Notes: generated from the sequence alone by a model not told the origin. DNA of 14,793 bases from CAZULF01 sp964621215 (GCA_964621215.1 CAZULF010000051.1:1-14793); one strand, 5' to 3'. Positions 1 to 8,614 are shown, counted from the stretch's first letter. A program made the numbers and translations.

Positions 1-76
1 AATTTATTGAAACCTCCGTATGGCCGTGTATTTAAGGTGATGATGCGGTTTTTGTTAGGATCGAACAAAACCTAGG

Positions 77-868
77 CTACGTTTTCCGGATCGGGAAACC
101 GTCGTTTAAACCTTGTGATGAAAGAAATTGTCTTATTTTTTCTGTTTGTTCAGCGGAGAGTAATGGGCCCACTAAAACGCGATAGAAAACCCGATTGGTT
201 TGATTGATCGAATCCACCGCTACCATATTCGTCAATTTGGCTTTTAATTTATGGGCTAATTGATTAGCATTACGGGATTCTTGAAATGTGGCTACTTGGA
301 AATACAACGGATTAGCAGTGCTGGCCAGTTGTAATGACACGCCGGTATCAATAGCCTCAACTTTAACTTGAGTGGTGCCGCGGCCCAACATTTCCAATTT
401 TTTAGCAGCAGCGTAAGAAAGATCCATCACACGGCCATTATGAAATGGTCCACGATCATTGACTTTAACGATCACTTGTTTGCCAGTTTTTAAATTAGTA
501 ACTCGTGCAAAACTGGGAATAGGTAGCACAGGACTTGCTGCGGTCATCGCAAACATATCATAAGGTTCACCACATGATGTGCGCTTACCATGAAACTTGG
601 TACCGTACCAAGAGGCGGTTCCTTGAGCGACATAATTTTTATTCGTTTTTAATACGTAATAGCGTTTGCCATTAACATCATAAGAATCAGGATTTCCAGT
701 AGAGCAGAGCGGTAATGGCTTAGGGATAGCATCTGAAATTTTATTCGCATCGATGGAATATAATGGTGGACCATCTTGAATTTCATCGAAATCGGCTAAA
801 CCGCATAGCGGAAACAATAAACTGAGAGCGAAGCTGCAGCTAGCGATAAATTGAGTGTATTTATTCAA
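77..868 (-). CDS. rlpA: RlpA-like septal ring lytic transglycosylase (DPBB + SPOR), TTG start
   Basis: RlpA proteins bind peptidoglycan lacking stem peptides at the septum, and some cleave it. From the TTG start the product is 263 aa. It has a hydrophobic N-terminal export segment (about residues 8-24), a double-psi beta-barrel domain (about 84-175, with TASWYG, GEPYDMFAMTAA and VNDRGPFHNGR) and a C-terminal SPOR domain (about 186-260) that should bind denuded glycan. The TTG at 868-866 is preferred because a perfect AAGGAG lies 6 nt upstream; an in-frame ATG at 949 would translate the repeat at 881-958 into the protein. The cysteine near the N-terminus lies in FPLCG, a poor lipobox, so lipoprotein status is uncertain. 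By family alignment, the conserved His after the GEPYD motif (His131 in P. aeruginosa numbering) appears to be Ser112 here, while Glu101 and Asp104 are kept. It is the last gene of the wall operon in this window. Confidence 0.93.
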   Translation of the reverse strand: MNKYTQFIASCSFALSLLFPLCGLADFDEIQDGPPLYSIDANKISDAIPKPLPLCSTGNPDSYDVNGKRYYVLKTNKNYVAQGTASWYGTKFHGKRTSCGEPYDMFAMTAASPVLPIPSFARVTNLKTGKQVIVKVNDRGPFHNGRVMDLSYAAAKKLEMLGRGTTQVKVEAIDTGVSLQLASTANPLYFQVATFQESRNANQLAHKLKAKLTNMVAVDSINQTNRVFYRVLVGPLLSAEQTEKIRQFLSSQGLNDGFPIRKT

Positions 869-874
869 TTGCAA

Positions 875-880
875 CTCCTT
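875..880 (-). promoter_or_regulatory. Shine-Dalgarno site that fixes the rlpA TTG start
   Basis: On the minus strand AAGGAG (880 to 875) is followed by six bases and then TTG at 868-866, in frame with RlpA. The site directly abuts the end of the palindromic repeat at 881-958, so the repeat hairpin would end immediately 5' of the ribosome binding site. This is a direct sequence observation; use of the TTG codon is an inference. Confidence 0.7.
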
Positions 881-958
881 GTAGCCTGGATGCAGCGAAG
901 CGGAATCCGGGTTTTCTATTCGAGATTCCTGGATTACGCTTCGCTGCATCCAGGCTAC
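881..958. repeat. 78-bp palindromic repeat, GTAGCCTGGATGCAGC family
   Basis: The arms at 881-908 and 931-958 are inverted copies of each other over 28 bases with one mismatch, around a 22-base centre. They begin GTAGCCTGGATGCAGC. The element fills almost the whole mltB-rlpA gap: it starts 3 nt after the mltB stop and ends next to the rlpA ribosome binding site. As RNA it would form a long stem between two co-transcribed messages. The same 16-base core recurs at 9153-9168, which makes this a dispersed repeat rather than a simple terminator; there is no T-tract after it in the minus direction. It encodes nothing recognisable. Confidence 0.88.
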
Positions 959-961
959 ATA

Positions 962-2008
962 TTAATGTAAATTATAATATTTGCTCTTAATTTCCTGACT
1001 CAATTGATACACCGCCATCGCGTAATTAATTCGAGGATTGTAACGCGTGATAACATAAAAATTATTAAAGCCAACCCAATATTCTTGTTTATCATTAGGC
1101 ATATCTAATGCCATAAATGTTGCTTTGGCAGAAGGAGAATAACGGAGATCAGGGTTGATGCCATATTTAGCTAGCTGCGACAAGGTCATTTCAGGCTTGA
1201 GTTTTTGTTTAGGCAATTTTTGGTAAGTTTTGCCTTTAACGCTACACAGGCTTGCTACCGGTTGCTGCGTTTGCCATCCATGTAATTTTAAATAATTACT
1301 GACGCTGGCAATGACATCATCGGGATTGGTAAATATATCGCTCTTACCTGTCTTGGCAAAATCTACAGCATAAACTCGATAAGTGCTGGGCATGAATTGG
1401 GGTAGACCAATGGCACCAGCATAAGAACCGCGTACTTTGAGTGGATCAACGTGTTGTTCACGAGTAAATAGTAAATATTCCTTCAATTCATTCTGAAAAA
1501 ATTTGGCGCGTGAGGGGTAATTGAAAGCTAAAGTTGATAATGAGTCTATGACACGATGTCCGCCTTGATTTTTGCCATATGATGTTTCAACACCAAGAAT
1601 CGCAATGATCACCGACGGGTCAACTCCATCTTTTGCGGCAACGTCATGTAAGGTTTTTTGATGTTGCTTCCAAAAAGCCACACCTTCATTAATACGTTTA
1701 TCGGTAATAAACAGTTGGCGGTATTTATACCATGGCAAATGCTCTTTTGTTTTGGTCATGCCTTTTACAATAGCAGGTTGCTCTTTTACTTGACTAAATA
1801 GCTTGACCAGTTGAGCTTGGTTAAAACCATAATTTTTTACCATCATTTGAATAAATTGTTGTACATCAGCACGTTGAGCAAAACCAGTTGGTTTAACTAC
1901 CGTTACTGAATGGGTTTGCTTCGTGGTTGCTACGGCTGATTGATATAAGCAAAAACTTACTCCCAACAAAATCAAGAGTTGAACATAATACCTTTTTGTT
2001 TTGAACAT
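962..2008 (-). CDS. mltB: Membrane-bound lytic murein transglycosylase B
   Basis: MltB cleaves the MurNAc-GlcNAc bond of peptidoglycan in the periplasm with formation of 1,6-anhydroMurNAc, and takes part in wall turnover. The 348-aa product has an N-terminal hydrophobic export segment (about 7-27) ending in an AVA-type cleavage region, with no convincing lipobox. The SLT_2-type catalytic domain follows: GVETSYGKNQGG carries the expected catalytic Glu141, GSYAGAIGLPQFMPSTYR (194-211) is the family signature, and PRINYAMAVYQLSQEI closes the C-terminus. Length is close to E. coli MltB. The ATG at 2008 has AGGAGA about 8 nt upstream. It starts 11 nt after the rodA stop, so it should be co-transcribed with mrdA and rodA. 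Confidence 0.96.
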   Translation of the reverse strand: MFKTKRYYVQLLILLGVSFCLYQSAVATTKQTHSVTVVKPTGFAQRADVQQFIQMMVKNYGFNQAQLVKLFSQVKEQPAIVKGMTKTKEHLPWYKYRQLFITDKRINEGVAFWKQHQKTLHDVAAKDGVDPSVIIAILGVETSYGKNQGGHRVIDSLSTLAFNYPSRAKFFQNELKEYLLFTREQHVDPLKVRGSYAGAIGLPQFMPSTYRVYAVDFAKTGKSDIFTNPDDVIASVSNYLKLHGWQTQQPVASLCSVKGKTYQKLPKQKLKPEMTLSQLAKYGINPDLRYSPSAKATFMALDMPNDKQEYWVGFNNFYVITRYNPRINYAMAVYQLSQEIKSKYYNLH

Positions 2009-2019
2009 ACCGCTGTCTC

Positions 2020-3171
2020 CTAATGCGCGATCAATTTTCTATGCGTGTGTATCGACATCATAACACCAAAACCAGCCATAAGGGTAACCATTGATGTTCC
2101 ACCATAGCTAACTAAAGGTAAAGGTACGCCTACAACAGGCAAAATGCCAGAAACCATGCCAATATTTATAAACACTGAGAAGAAGAATGTCATAATTAAA
2201 CCGCCAGCGACTAAGCGATTAAAAGTATCCTGAGCTTGGAACGCGATATATAATCCACGTGCGACAATAACTAAAAATGCAGAGATTAATAACACTCCGC
2301 CAATTAAACCAAACTCTTCCCCACATACAGCAAAAATAAAATCTGTGGCGTGTTCCGGTAAAAAATTTAAATGTGATTGTGTGCCATGCAACCAACCTTT
2401 ACCAAAGATCCCGCCCGATCCAATGGCAATTTTTGATTGAATGATATGATAACCCGCGCCTAAAGGATCAGATTCCGGATTTAAAAAAGTAATGATACGT
2501 TGGCGTTGATAATCATGCATGGCAACCCACAAAACAGGTAAAGCAGCCGCAGCTAATAATGCAAGCACTATCATTAATCGCCAACTCATTCCAGCAAGAA
2601 ACAAAACACATCCGCCAGTAACAGCAAGCATGATGGCTGTGCCTAAATCGGGTTCTTTTGCCGTTAATAAGACAGGTATCAGAATCGCTAGACTGCAAAT
2701 AAATAAATCTTTCCAGCTAGGTGGCAACGAGCGTTCATGCAAATACCATGCCACAAACATGGGTATGGCCAACTTCATCATTTCAGAGGGTTGGAATCGA
2801 ATGACCCCTATATCAAGCCAACGACGAGCGCCTTTGCCAATATCACCCACAACTAACACAGCGATCAGCAATAGAAAGCCAGCAGCAAAAACCCAGGGTA
2901 CCCATAAACGAAACTTAACCGGAGGAATTTGCGCTACGATAATCATTACCAGATAAGCTAAGCTGAGTCGCCCAACTTGTTGCACTACTAAATTAGTATT
3001 GCCATTACTTGCGCTGTAGAGAATGGCCAACCCCATTGCAGTGAGGACAGCCAAGGCAATTAATAGAAACGGGTCTATATGAAAACGCCGCCATAGAGAT
3101 GAACCTTGCAGCTTTGTGGGGCTGTGACTTAATTGACTGGTTTGTGAATATTCATTAATTATGGGTTTCAT
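2020..3171 (-). CDS. rodA: Rod-shape SEDS peptidoglycan glycosyltransferase RodA
   Basis: RodA polymerises lipid II into glycan strands in the elongasome, working with PBP2. The 383-aa protein is strongly hydrophobic from about residue 33 onward, with about ten membrane segments after a polar N-terminal tail slightly longer than in E. coli. SEDS signatures are visible: GKGARRWLDIG, RFQPSEMMKL, AKEPDLGTA, the extracellular HLNFLPEHATDFIFAV segment carrying the essential Asp (about Asp277; Asp262 in E. coli) and the C-terminal PLPLVSYGGTS. Its ATG overlaps the mrdA TGA by 4 nt (ATGA at 3171-3168), a sign of translational coupling with its cognate transpeptidase. No independent ribosome site is obvious. 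Confidence 0.97.
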   Translation of the reverse strand: MKPIINEYSQTSQLSHSPTKLQGSSLWRRFHIDPFLLIALAVLTAMGLAILYSASNGNTNLVVQQVGRLSLAYLVMIIVAQIPPVKFRLWVPWVFAAGFLLLIAVLVVGDIGKGARRWLDIGVIRFQPSEMMKLAIPMFVAWYLHERSLPPSWKDLFICSLAILIPVLLTAKEPDLGTAIMLAVTGGCVLFLAGMSWRLMIVLALLAAAALPVLWVAMHDYQRQRIITFLNPESDPLGAGYHIIQSKIAIGSGGIFGKGWLHGTQSHLNFLPEHATDFIFAVCGEEFGLIGGVLLISAFLVIVARGLYIAFQAQDTFNRLVAGGLIMTFFFSVFINIGMVSGILPVVGVPLPLVSYGGTSMVTLMAGFGVMMSIHTHRKLIAH

Positions 3172-4997
3172 TGCGTTGAATGCCTCGCAAAATAATAATC
3201 CATCACCGCTTTAGCTATGAGTTTTGCATCATGGCTATTTTCTTCTACTACACCAATGGCAATTTGTGGATTTATCACCGGTGCAAAAGCAATAAATAAA
3301 GTATTATCGCGTAGATTTTTAGGTAACTGTTCATTTTTATCGGATTTTACCCCGTGAGTACTAAAAACTTGGGCTGTCCCAGTTTTTCCAGCAAGAGTAT
3401 AAGGTGCATTACCCAGCGAAGCAGCGGTTCCTCCCGGCTTCACCACATTTTGCATACCGGTAAATACCAGATCCCAAATTGAAGTATCAACATTAATCGG
3501 TTGTGCGCGTTTGGGTTTAAATAAAGTCATTGTTCCATCGGAATGCAAGCGTCGACTTAACAAATGTGGAAGATATCCTTTCCCGCGCATGGAGATTTGC
3601 CCTACGGCATTGGCTTGTTGTAATGGTGTAACTAATGTATAGCCTTGACCAATACTGCTGACTACCGTATCACCAAGATACCAGGGTTCGCCTTTATTTT
3701 TACGTTTCCATTCCGGATCGGGCATGATACCCCCAAGTTCTTCATCAACGTCAATCCCGGTGAGATCGCCGTAACCGAAATTCGTCATCATTTTATGAAT
3801 ACGGGCAATACCCATATTTACTCCTAAGGTATAAAAAAAAGTATCGCAAGAAACGGTAATCGCCTTTTGTACATTGACGATGCCATGACCGCCTTTTCGC
3901 CAATCTCGATAAACATGCGAACTGCCAGGCAGCATGTAATAACCCGGATCATTAATGTGAAATGTAGGCGTAACGACTCCAGAGCTTAAACCCTCGAGCG
4001 CTAAAAAAGGCTTGATAGTAGAACCCATGGGATACAATCCACGAAGTGCACGATTGTATAACGGACGATCGGGGTTATCACGCAAGCTTTGATAGATGGT
4101 ATTTGGAATACCCTGAACAAATAGATTAGGATCGTAGGAAGGATTGCTGGCGAGGGCTAACACGTCGCCATTTTGTGGATTGATAACAACCACAGCGCCA
4201 TTGTTTTGTCCTAAAGCTTCTTGTGCTGCAATTTGTAAACCGCTATCGATACTGAGATACAAGGTATCGCCCTGGACAGGAGCAATACGATTCATGACGC
4301 GCACAATACGGCCACTGGCATCGGTTTCAGCCTGTTGATAGCCTACTTTACCATGCAGAATCGATTCATAAGATTTTTCGATGCCTAACTTACCAATAAA
4401 GTTGGTGCCGCTATAATTTGTCGTGTCAATTTGTGTGAGCTCTTGTTCATTAATGCGGCCAACGTAGCCCAGCACATCCACTAAATACGCACCTAATGGG
4501 TAGTAACGTATCATTTGTGCCGTCACTGCCACCCCAGGAAACCGATATTGATTCACATAAAAACGTGCTAACTCGTCATCATTTAATTTTAGGCGTAGAG
4601 GCACAGAATCGAAACGACGGTGTTGCTTTAATTGTTTATAAAATGCTTTTAGATCATCGGGAGTAATGGATACGAGTTTTTGCAATTCAGTAATCGTTTT
4701 AGATAAATTTTTTACTTTATCAGGAATAATTTCCAAACTAAAAGCAGGAACATTTTGTGCGATCAATACGCCATTGCGATCATAAATCAATCCGCGATTG
4801 GGAGGAATGGGTACCAATGTGAGTTGATTTTTTTGTGAGAGGGTGGTGTATAAAGCATGTTGCACTATTTGTAGATAGACTAGTCGACTAATTAAAGCCA
4901 GAGCAAGTGCAAATATTAAAATAGTCGCAATCAGCAAGCGATGTTGGAACAGCTTGATCTCGGGTCGGTGATCTTTAAATGTGAGGCGTCGTGCCAT
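3168..4997 (-). CDS. mrdA: Penicillin-binding protein 2, elongasome transpeptidase
   Basis: PBP2 cross-links peptidoglycan during lateral wall growth and activates RodA. The 609-aa product from ATG 4997 has one N-terminal membrane helix (about 21-44), the PBP dimerisation segment (LVPIPPNRGLIYDRNG, about 61-76) and a transpeptidase domain. That domain has the three expected motifs: SxxK at GSTIKP (Ser326, Lys329), SCD at 383-385 and KTG at 538-540. The frame is open further upstream to a TTG at 5147, giving 659 aa. The extra 50 residues have no counterpart in E. coli PBP2 and run through the likely promoter, so ATG 4997 is preferred, although its Shine-Dalgarno match (AAAGG almost touching the ATG) is poor. 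In many relatives rlmH sits just upstream; here about 7 kb of other genes intervene, so mrdA probably needs its own promoter. Confidence 0.95.
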   Translation of the reverse strand: MARRLTFKDHRPEIKLFQHRLLIATILIFALALALISRLVYLQIVQHALYTTLSQKNQLTLVPIPPNRGLIYDRNGVLIAQNVPAFSLEIIPDKVKNLSKTITELQKLVSITPDDLKAFYKQLKQHRRFDSVPLRLKLNDDELARFYVNQYRFPGVAVTAQMIRYYPLGAYLVDVLGYVGRINEQELTQIDTTNYSGTNFIGKLGIEKSYESILHGKVGYQQAETDASGRIVRVMNRIAPVQGDTLYLSIDSGLQIAAQEALGQNNGAVVVINPQNGDVLALASNPSYDPNLFVQGIPNTIYQSLRDNPDRPLYNRALRGLYPMGSTIKPFLALEGLSSGVVTPTFHINDPGYYMLPGSSHVYRDWRKGGHGIVNVQKAITVSCDTFFYTLGVNMGIARIHKMMTNFGYGDLTGIDVDEELGGIMPDPEWKRKNKGEPWYLGDTVVSSIGQGYTLVTPLQQANAVGQISMRGKGYLPHLLSRRLHSDGTMTLFKPKRAQPINVDTSIWDLVFTGMQNVVKPGGTAASLGNAPYTLAGKTGTAQVFSTHGVKSDKNEQLPKNLRDNTLFIAFAPVINPQIAIGVVEENSHDAKLIAKAVMDYYFARHSTQ

Positions 4998-5054
4998 GCC
5001 TTTAATCCACAGTGGTTGAATCAGCAGTATACAGAAGGAATTAACTTGTTCCAA

Positions 5055-5088
5055 GATATTGACATTTATATAAAAATAGTCAAATATC
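5055..5088. promoter_or_regulatory. Candidate face-to-face promoters in the mrdA / Sel1-gene divergent gap
   Basis: On the plus strand TTGACA (5059-5064) is followed by 17 bases and AAATAT (5082-5087), a perfect -35 with a weak -10, about 100 bases before the Sel1-type gene. On the minus strand TTGACT (5083-5078) with a 17-18 base gap leads to a weak AATATC/ATATCT box, about 55 bases before mrdA. The two -35 boxes lie inside an imperfect dyad, GATATTGAC ... GTCAAATATC, so the promoters would overlap, or the dyad could be an operator. All boxes are seen; function is inferred. Confidence 0.4.
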
Positions 5089-5186
5089 GTAGTTGGCTGG
5101 AGACTACCTGGCAATGGTTGGCCGGGTGTTAACTGTGAGTTTCCCAAGCCTGATCAAGGATTGGTCAAATTAGCAGGGGATGGTTC

Positions 5187-6296
5187 ATGGAAAGAATATC
5201 TCGCGAACAACGTTATCAGCCGTTGTTTAACGTCTTGCGTATTGGTACCAAGGAATATGCGGTGCTCGATAAGCCGTTGGCGCAAGAGCGCGCCTCGATT
5301 TACCTATCGCGCGCATTATATCTTATGGAACAAGAAAGCCCGGAGCGTTACGCTAATACCATTAACTATGAATTGCTGATTGCAACTGATTTAGGTTCCA
5401 GTGATGCCGCTTTCTTGCTGGCTTGTCGAACGCTTGACCCTCATGTTAAAGTCCCTTTTCCCCCTGATGATGCCATTGTATTTTTAAAACTCGCTGCCGA
5501 TCGTGGGCATGCTGAAGCCGCTTATGAATTAGGCTGTTGTTATTCAGCTGTCGGTCATTTTAAGAACACTGAAAAAGTAGGCAGTTCTTATTTTAGTCAG
5601 ATTGACCCGACAGAACGCCAACGTTTAGCTGAACATTATTTTCATATAGCTGTAGAGCGCGAGCATCGAGAAGCGATTGAGGAGCTAATTATCGCTTATG
5701 CCTATGGTCGAGGTTATATTGCCAAAGATGCAGAAAAATTTACCCTGCTATGCGAAAAATTGATTGCTCGCGGTGATCAATCGGTTGCATTGGGTTATGG
5801 TGCTTGGCTGGCAGGAATTACTGTTGAAGGTGAAGAACTTTTATCGGAAGCTATTTACGTAGCTTGTGATTATGAACGTGCGTTAGAGTTTTTATTATTA
5901 AGCGCAGAAGGGCATGATCTCGAATTAGCTCAGCATGCCTTGCATTTGTTTTGTTTGATATTATTGCAAAGTAGTTGGGATAATTTGCCGGAAGGTCATT
6001 TAGAGCAAAAACTGCAGCAGAGCATTCAAGATGGTAATCAATTATTGGCCCTGTATTTTGGCTGGTATTCTATTCCTCTATATAAGCGCAGTGCCGTCCC
6101 AGAGTTTTTAGAGGAATATCAATTAACACAATTATCCAGTTTTGTTGAGCCTAATGAAGTCAAAGCTATTGCTTATCTCGAAAAAGTCGTGTTGGGTTCT
6201 AATCAGCATTTAGCCTCTATTGCAAGAGATATTTTACAGCAAGTGTTCGGCAATGCGGATGCGACAGTAACAGAAATCGAATTATTCGTCCATTGA
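5187..6296 (+). CDS. Sel1-like/TPR-like repeat protein of unknown function
   Basis: The 369-aa protein has degenerate Sel1-like helical repeats. The clearest are around residues 94-120 (DDAIVFLKLAADRGHAEAAY), 146-175, 228-254 (YERALEFLLLSAEGHDLELA) and 335-352 (VKAIAYLEKVVLGSNQHLAS), each with the usual A/L/G spacing of an antiparallel helix pair. Such repeats are protein-binding scaffolds; in intracellular gammaproteobacteria some act in host interaction, but nothing here shows that. No signal peptide or membrane segment is visible, so it is cytoplasmic or exported by a specialised route. ATG 5187 has AGGGG 7 nt upstream. It is the only long plus-strand gene here, divergent from mrdA and convergent with the lipid enzyme gene, whose stop is 14 nt away. 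Precise role and partners are unknown. Confidence 0.85.
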   Translation: MERISREQRYQPLFNVLRIGTKEYAVLDKPLAQERASIYLSRALYLMEQESPERYANTINYELLIATDLGSSDAAFLLACRTLDPHVKVPFPPDDAIVFLKLAADRGHAEAAYELGCCYSAVGHFKNTEKVGSSYFSQIDPTERQRLAEHYFHIAVEREHREAIEELIIAYAYGRGYIAKDAEKFTLLCEKLIARGDQSVALGYGAWLAGITVEGEELLSEAIYVACDYERALEFLLLSAEGHDLELAQHALHLFCLILLQSSWDNLPEGHLEQKLQQSIQDGNQLLALYFGWYSIPLYKRSAVPEFLEEYQLTQLSSFVEPNEVKAIAYLEKVVLGSNQHLASIARDILQQVFGNADATVTEIELFVH

Positions 6297-6310
6297 TAGG
6301 CTTTCATGTT

Positions 6311-8614
6311 CTACACCTCTGGTCCCGCTGCAGCAACATCAATAGTCGCCTCACCGCAGTGAGCAGCAATAATGTGACGGACCTCTGTTCGCAGTTGAGA
6401 CACCGACGACCAATCTTCATCAGTAATTGACAAGGGCTTACCTAGAGTAATAGTAATTTTACTGGGCGATAATAGCCACGTATTTCCGCGCAATAATGTA
6501 CGCGTGCCTTTGATAGCAACTGGACAAACTGGGACTTGCGTTTTGGCAGCCAATTGAAAGGCGCCACTTTTAAAAGGACGCAAACCAGTTGCGTAAGTAA
6601 ATGTTCCCTCTGGGAATATTGCAATCGACTGCTTTATTTCTATCGCCTGACGAATGGTATTAAAATCGTCGATATTTTGAGTGAAATTCCATCGATCGAC
6701 GGTAAGAAATTGTAGTTTACGCATTAAGCTAGCAATAATAGGGGTCTTTAGTAATTCTTTTTTGCCAATAAAAACTGTATTAATAGGTAAGATGGCCAGT
6801 AACACTAAGGTGTCGGCATAACTAGCATGATTGGCGGCATAAATACAGGGTTGCTGTGAGGGATCAATCTTACCTTTAACATGCAGTGGAGAAAAAATTA
6901 ATATAAAAAACAATCGCGACCAAGCTTTAATTAGTATATTAGCTGTTTTGCGCGGAGTGACTAATGCAAGCAACCAAACCGGTGGCACAGTGACCAGAAT
7001 GACACACCAAGCATATAATGTGTAAATAAAACGTAAGCCTTTTTTTGATAGTCGTACCACGTGATTTTTTATCGCTGATAATGATAGTTTCATCAGCTGC
7101 CATCGCATAGACTTACGTTGGCCTGTTAACGTATTTTGTAGGTAAGCTTGCTTACACGCTGCCCGTTGTAACTTACCACTTGATGTTTTAGGAATAGTTT
7201 GGGGTGGAGCAATCACAATATGATCAGGTGGAACACCAATATTAATAACAAGTTGTTCGATAATACTCTGTTGTAATTGTTCTTTTTCTTCATCTGTTTG
7301 TAATTTACTTTCCAGCACAACCACGATTTTTTCAGTTCCGGATTTAGCATCGCTGACACCAAATGCAATAACGCAACCTTTGCGTACATTGCTGATATTT
7401 CCTACGACCTCTTCAATAAACTCAGGATAGAGGTTGCGACCGGCTTTAATGATGATATCTTTTTTACGTCCGGTGATGAATAATTCATTATCTGCAATAT
7501 AGCCTAAATCACCAGTCTCCCACCATCCATCATGATAAATAGCGGCTGTTGCTGCAGGATTACGATAGTAACCTTGCATTGCAGAAGGTCCACGAAATTG
7601 AATATTACCTATGTGTCGTTCGGGTAAGGGTGTAATTTGATCATTGACAATTCGAATTTCGTGCTCAGGTATCGGTCTACCTTCACAAACAAACTCGATA
7701 AATTTTTCGTGTTTTTGTGCAGGAACAGCCAAGTGAGAGTGTTCAAGCGTTTCACGTGAAATCCGATCCACTCGTGGCTCGCGATTTAAAGCAGGAAAAG
7801 TCAGGGCAACGGTATTTTCAGCTAAGCCATATACGGGCGTAAAGGCTGTTTTGGAGAAACCATAATTTTTGTATCGTTGATAAAAGCGCTCTAACGTGGA
7901 GGTATTAATACTTTCAGCACCGTTAAAGGCAAGACGCCATGAACTTAAATCTAATCCCTCAATTAATTCTTCATCGATTTTTTTCACACATAATTCATAA
8001 CCAAAATTAGGACAAGCTGCAATCGTACCGCGGTGGTAATGCAAAGCCCATAACCATCGTTCTGGATGATTTAAAAATGTAAGGGGAGAAAGAATTGTGA
8101 TAGGAATGCCATAAAATAAGCTAGCGATCCAACTCATTAGCCCCATATCATGATACAGCGGTAACCAACTGACTACGGCATCTGTCGGTCGCAATTCTAA
8201 GGCATAATTAAACGAGCGAATATTGGTTAACATATTTTTTTGCAATAATAAAACGCCTTTGGGATCACCGGTGCTGCCAGAGGTATATTGAATTAATACC
8301 GGATCATTTTCATTGCGATGAATTTGTGGCAACGCGCCTTTTCTTGCGCCTAGGTCTTCAGCAGTGGTAACAGCAATCAAGGTTGGAATATAAGATTGTA
8401 AAATTTTACCTAACATTTTTGCGTCTGCAAAAGTAATCAGCACACGCACTTCCGCATTACTTAAAATGCGAGTTTCACGGATAGCATATTCTTCGATTCG
8501 ATCGGGACGAAAGGGGGGGTAAATCGGCACCGGAATCGCACCCGCTAACAAAATGCCAAAAAAAAGAGTGGAAAAAAGCTTTACCCGTGGGCACCATAAT
8601 AGCCACGGTATCAT
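6311..8614 (-). CDS. AMP-ligase core plus PlsC-type acyltransferase (C-terminal part of the split gene)
   Basis: This open frame encodes 767 aa, but its first 19 residues are an out-of-frame reading of the region upstream of the homopolymer; true homology starts at FGILLAG. Ligase motifs in order: YTSGSTGDPKG (110-120), LPLYHDMGLM (151-160), NGAES (231-235), VYGLAENT (261-268), WWETGDLGY (364-372), GRKKDIIIKAGRNLYP (382-397) and TSSGKLQR (477-484) with the expected catalytic Lys481. The sequence is like long-chain fatty acyl-AMP/CoA ligases. A hydrophobic stretch (about 527-585) then leads to an acyltransferase with the HX4D motif in NHASYAD (His596, Asp601) and FPEGT (667-671). Fusion of ligase and PlsC recalls Aas, but the domain order is reversed. 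Without the frameshift-separated N-terminus it has no proper start or ribosome site. Confidence 0.8.
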   Translation of the reverse strand: MIPWLLWCPRVKLFSTLFFGILLAGAIPVPIYPPFRPDRIEEYAIRETRILSNAEVRVLITFADAKMLGKILQSYIPTLIAVTTAEDLGARKGALPQIHRNENDPVLIQYTSGSTGDPKGVLLLQKNMLTNIRSFNYALELRPTDAVVSWLPLYHDMGLMSWIASLFYGIPITILSPLTFLNHPERWLWALHYHRGTIAACPNFGYELCVKKIDEELIEGLDLSSWRLAFNGAESINTSTLERFYQRYKNYGFSKTAFTPVYGLAENTVALTFPALNREPRVDRISRETLEHSHLAVPAQKHEKFIEFVCEGRPIPEHEIRIVNDQITPLPERHIGNIQFRGPSAMQGYYRNPAATAAIYHDGWWETGDLGYIADNELFITGRKKDIIIKAGRNLYPEFIEEVVGNISNVRKGCVIAFGVSDAKSGTEKIVVVLESKLQTDEEKEQLQQSIIEQLVINIGVPPDHIVIAPPQTIPKTSSGKLQRAACKQAYLQNTLTGQRKSMRWQLMKLSLSAIKNHVVRLSKKGLRFIYTLYAWCVILVTVPPVWLLALVTPRKTANILIKAWSRLFFILIFSPLHVKGKIDPSQQPCIYAANHASYADTLVLLAILPINTVFIGKKELLKTPIIASLMRKLQFLTVDRWNFTQNIDDFNTIRQAIEIKQSIAIFPEGTFTYATGLRPFKSGAFQLAAKTQVPVCPVAIKGTRTLLRGNTWLLSPSKITITLGKPLSITDEDWSSVSQLRTEVRHIIAAHCGEATIDVAAAGPEV

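Noticed and set aside
13..17. GGAGG on the minus strand, a possible ribosome site for the next gene
   Set aside because: No start codon occurs in the 12 bases left before the window edge, so a gene (dacA would be expected by synteny) cannot be supported.
881..958. Rho-independent terminator between mltB and rlpA
   Set aside because: The stem is strong but no T-tract follows it, and the same core recurs elsewhere as part of a dispersed repeat.
2519..2956. 145-aa open frame on the plus strand
   Set aside because: It is fully antisense to rodA, has no ribosome site and no family features; it mirrors the codon use of rodA.
4998..5147. Fifty extra N-terminal residues of PBP2 from a TTG at 5147
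   Set aside because: No counterpart in the family, no ribosome site, and the region holds the likely promoters.
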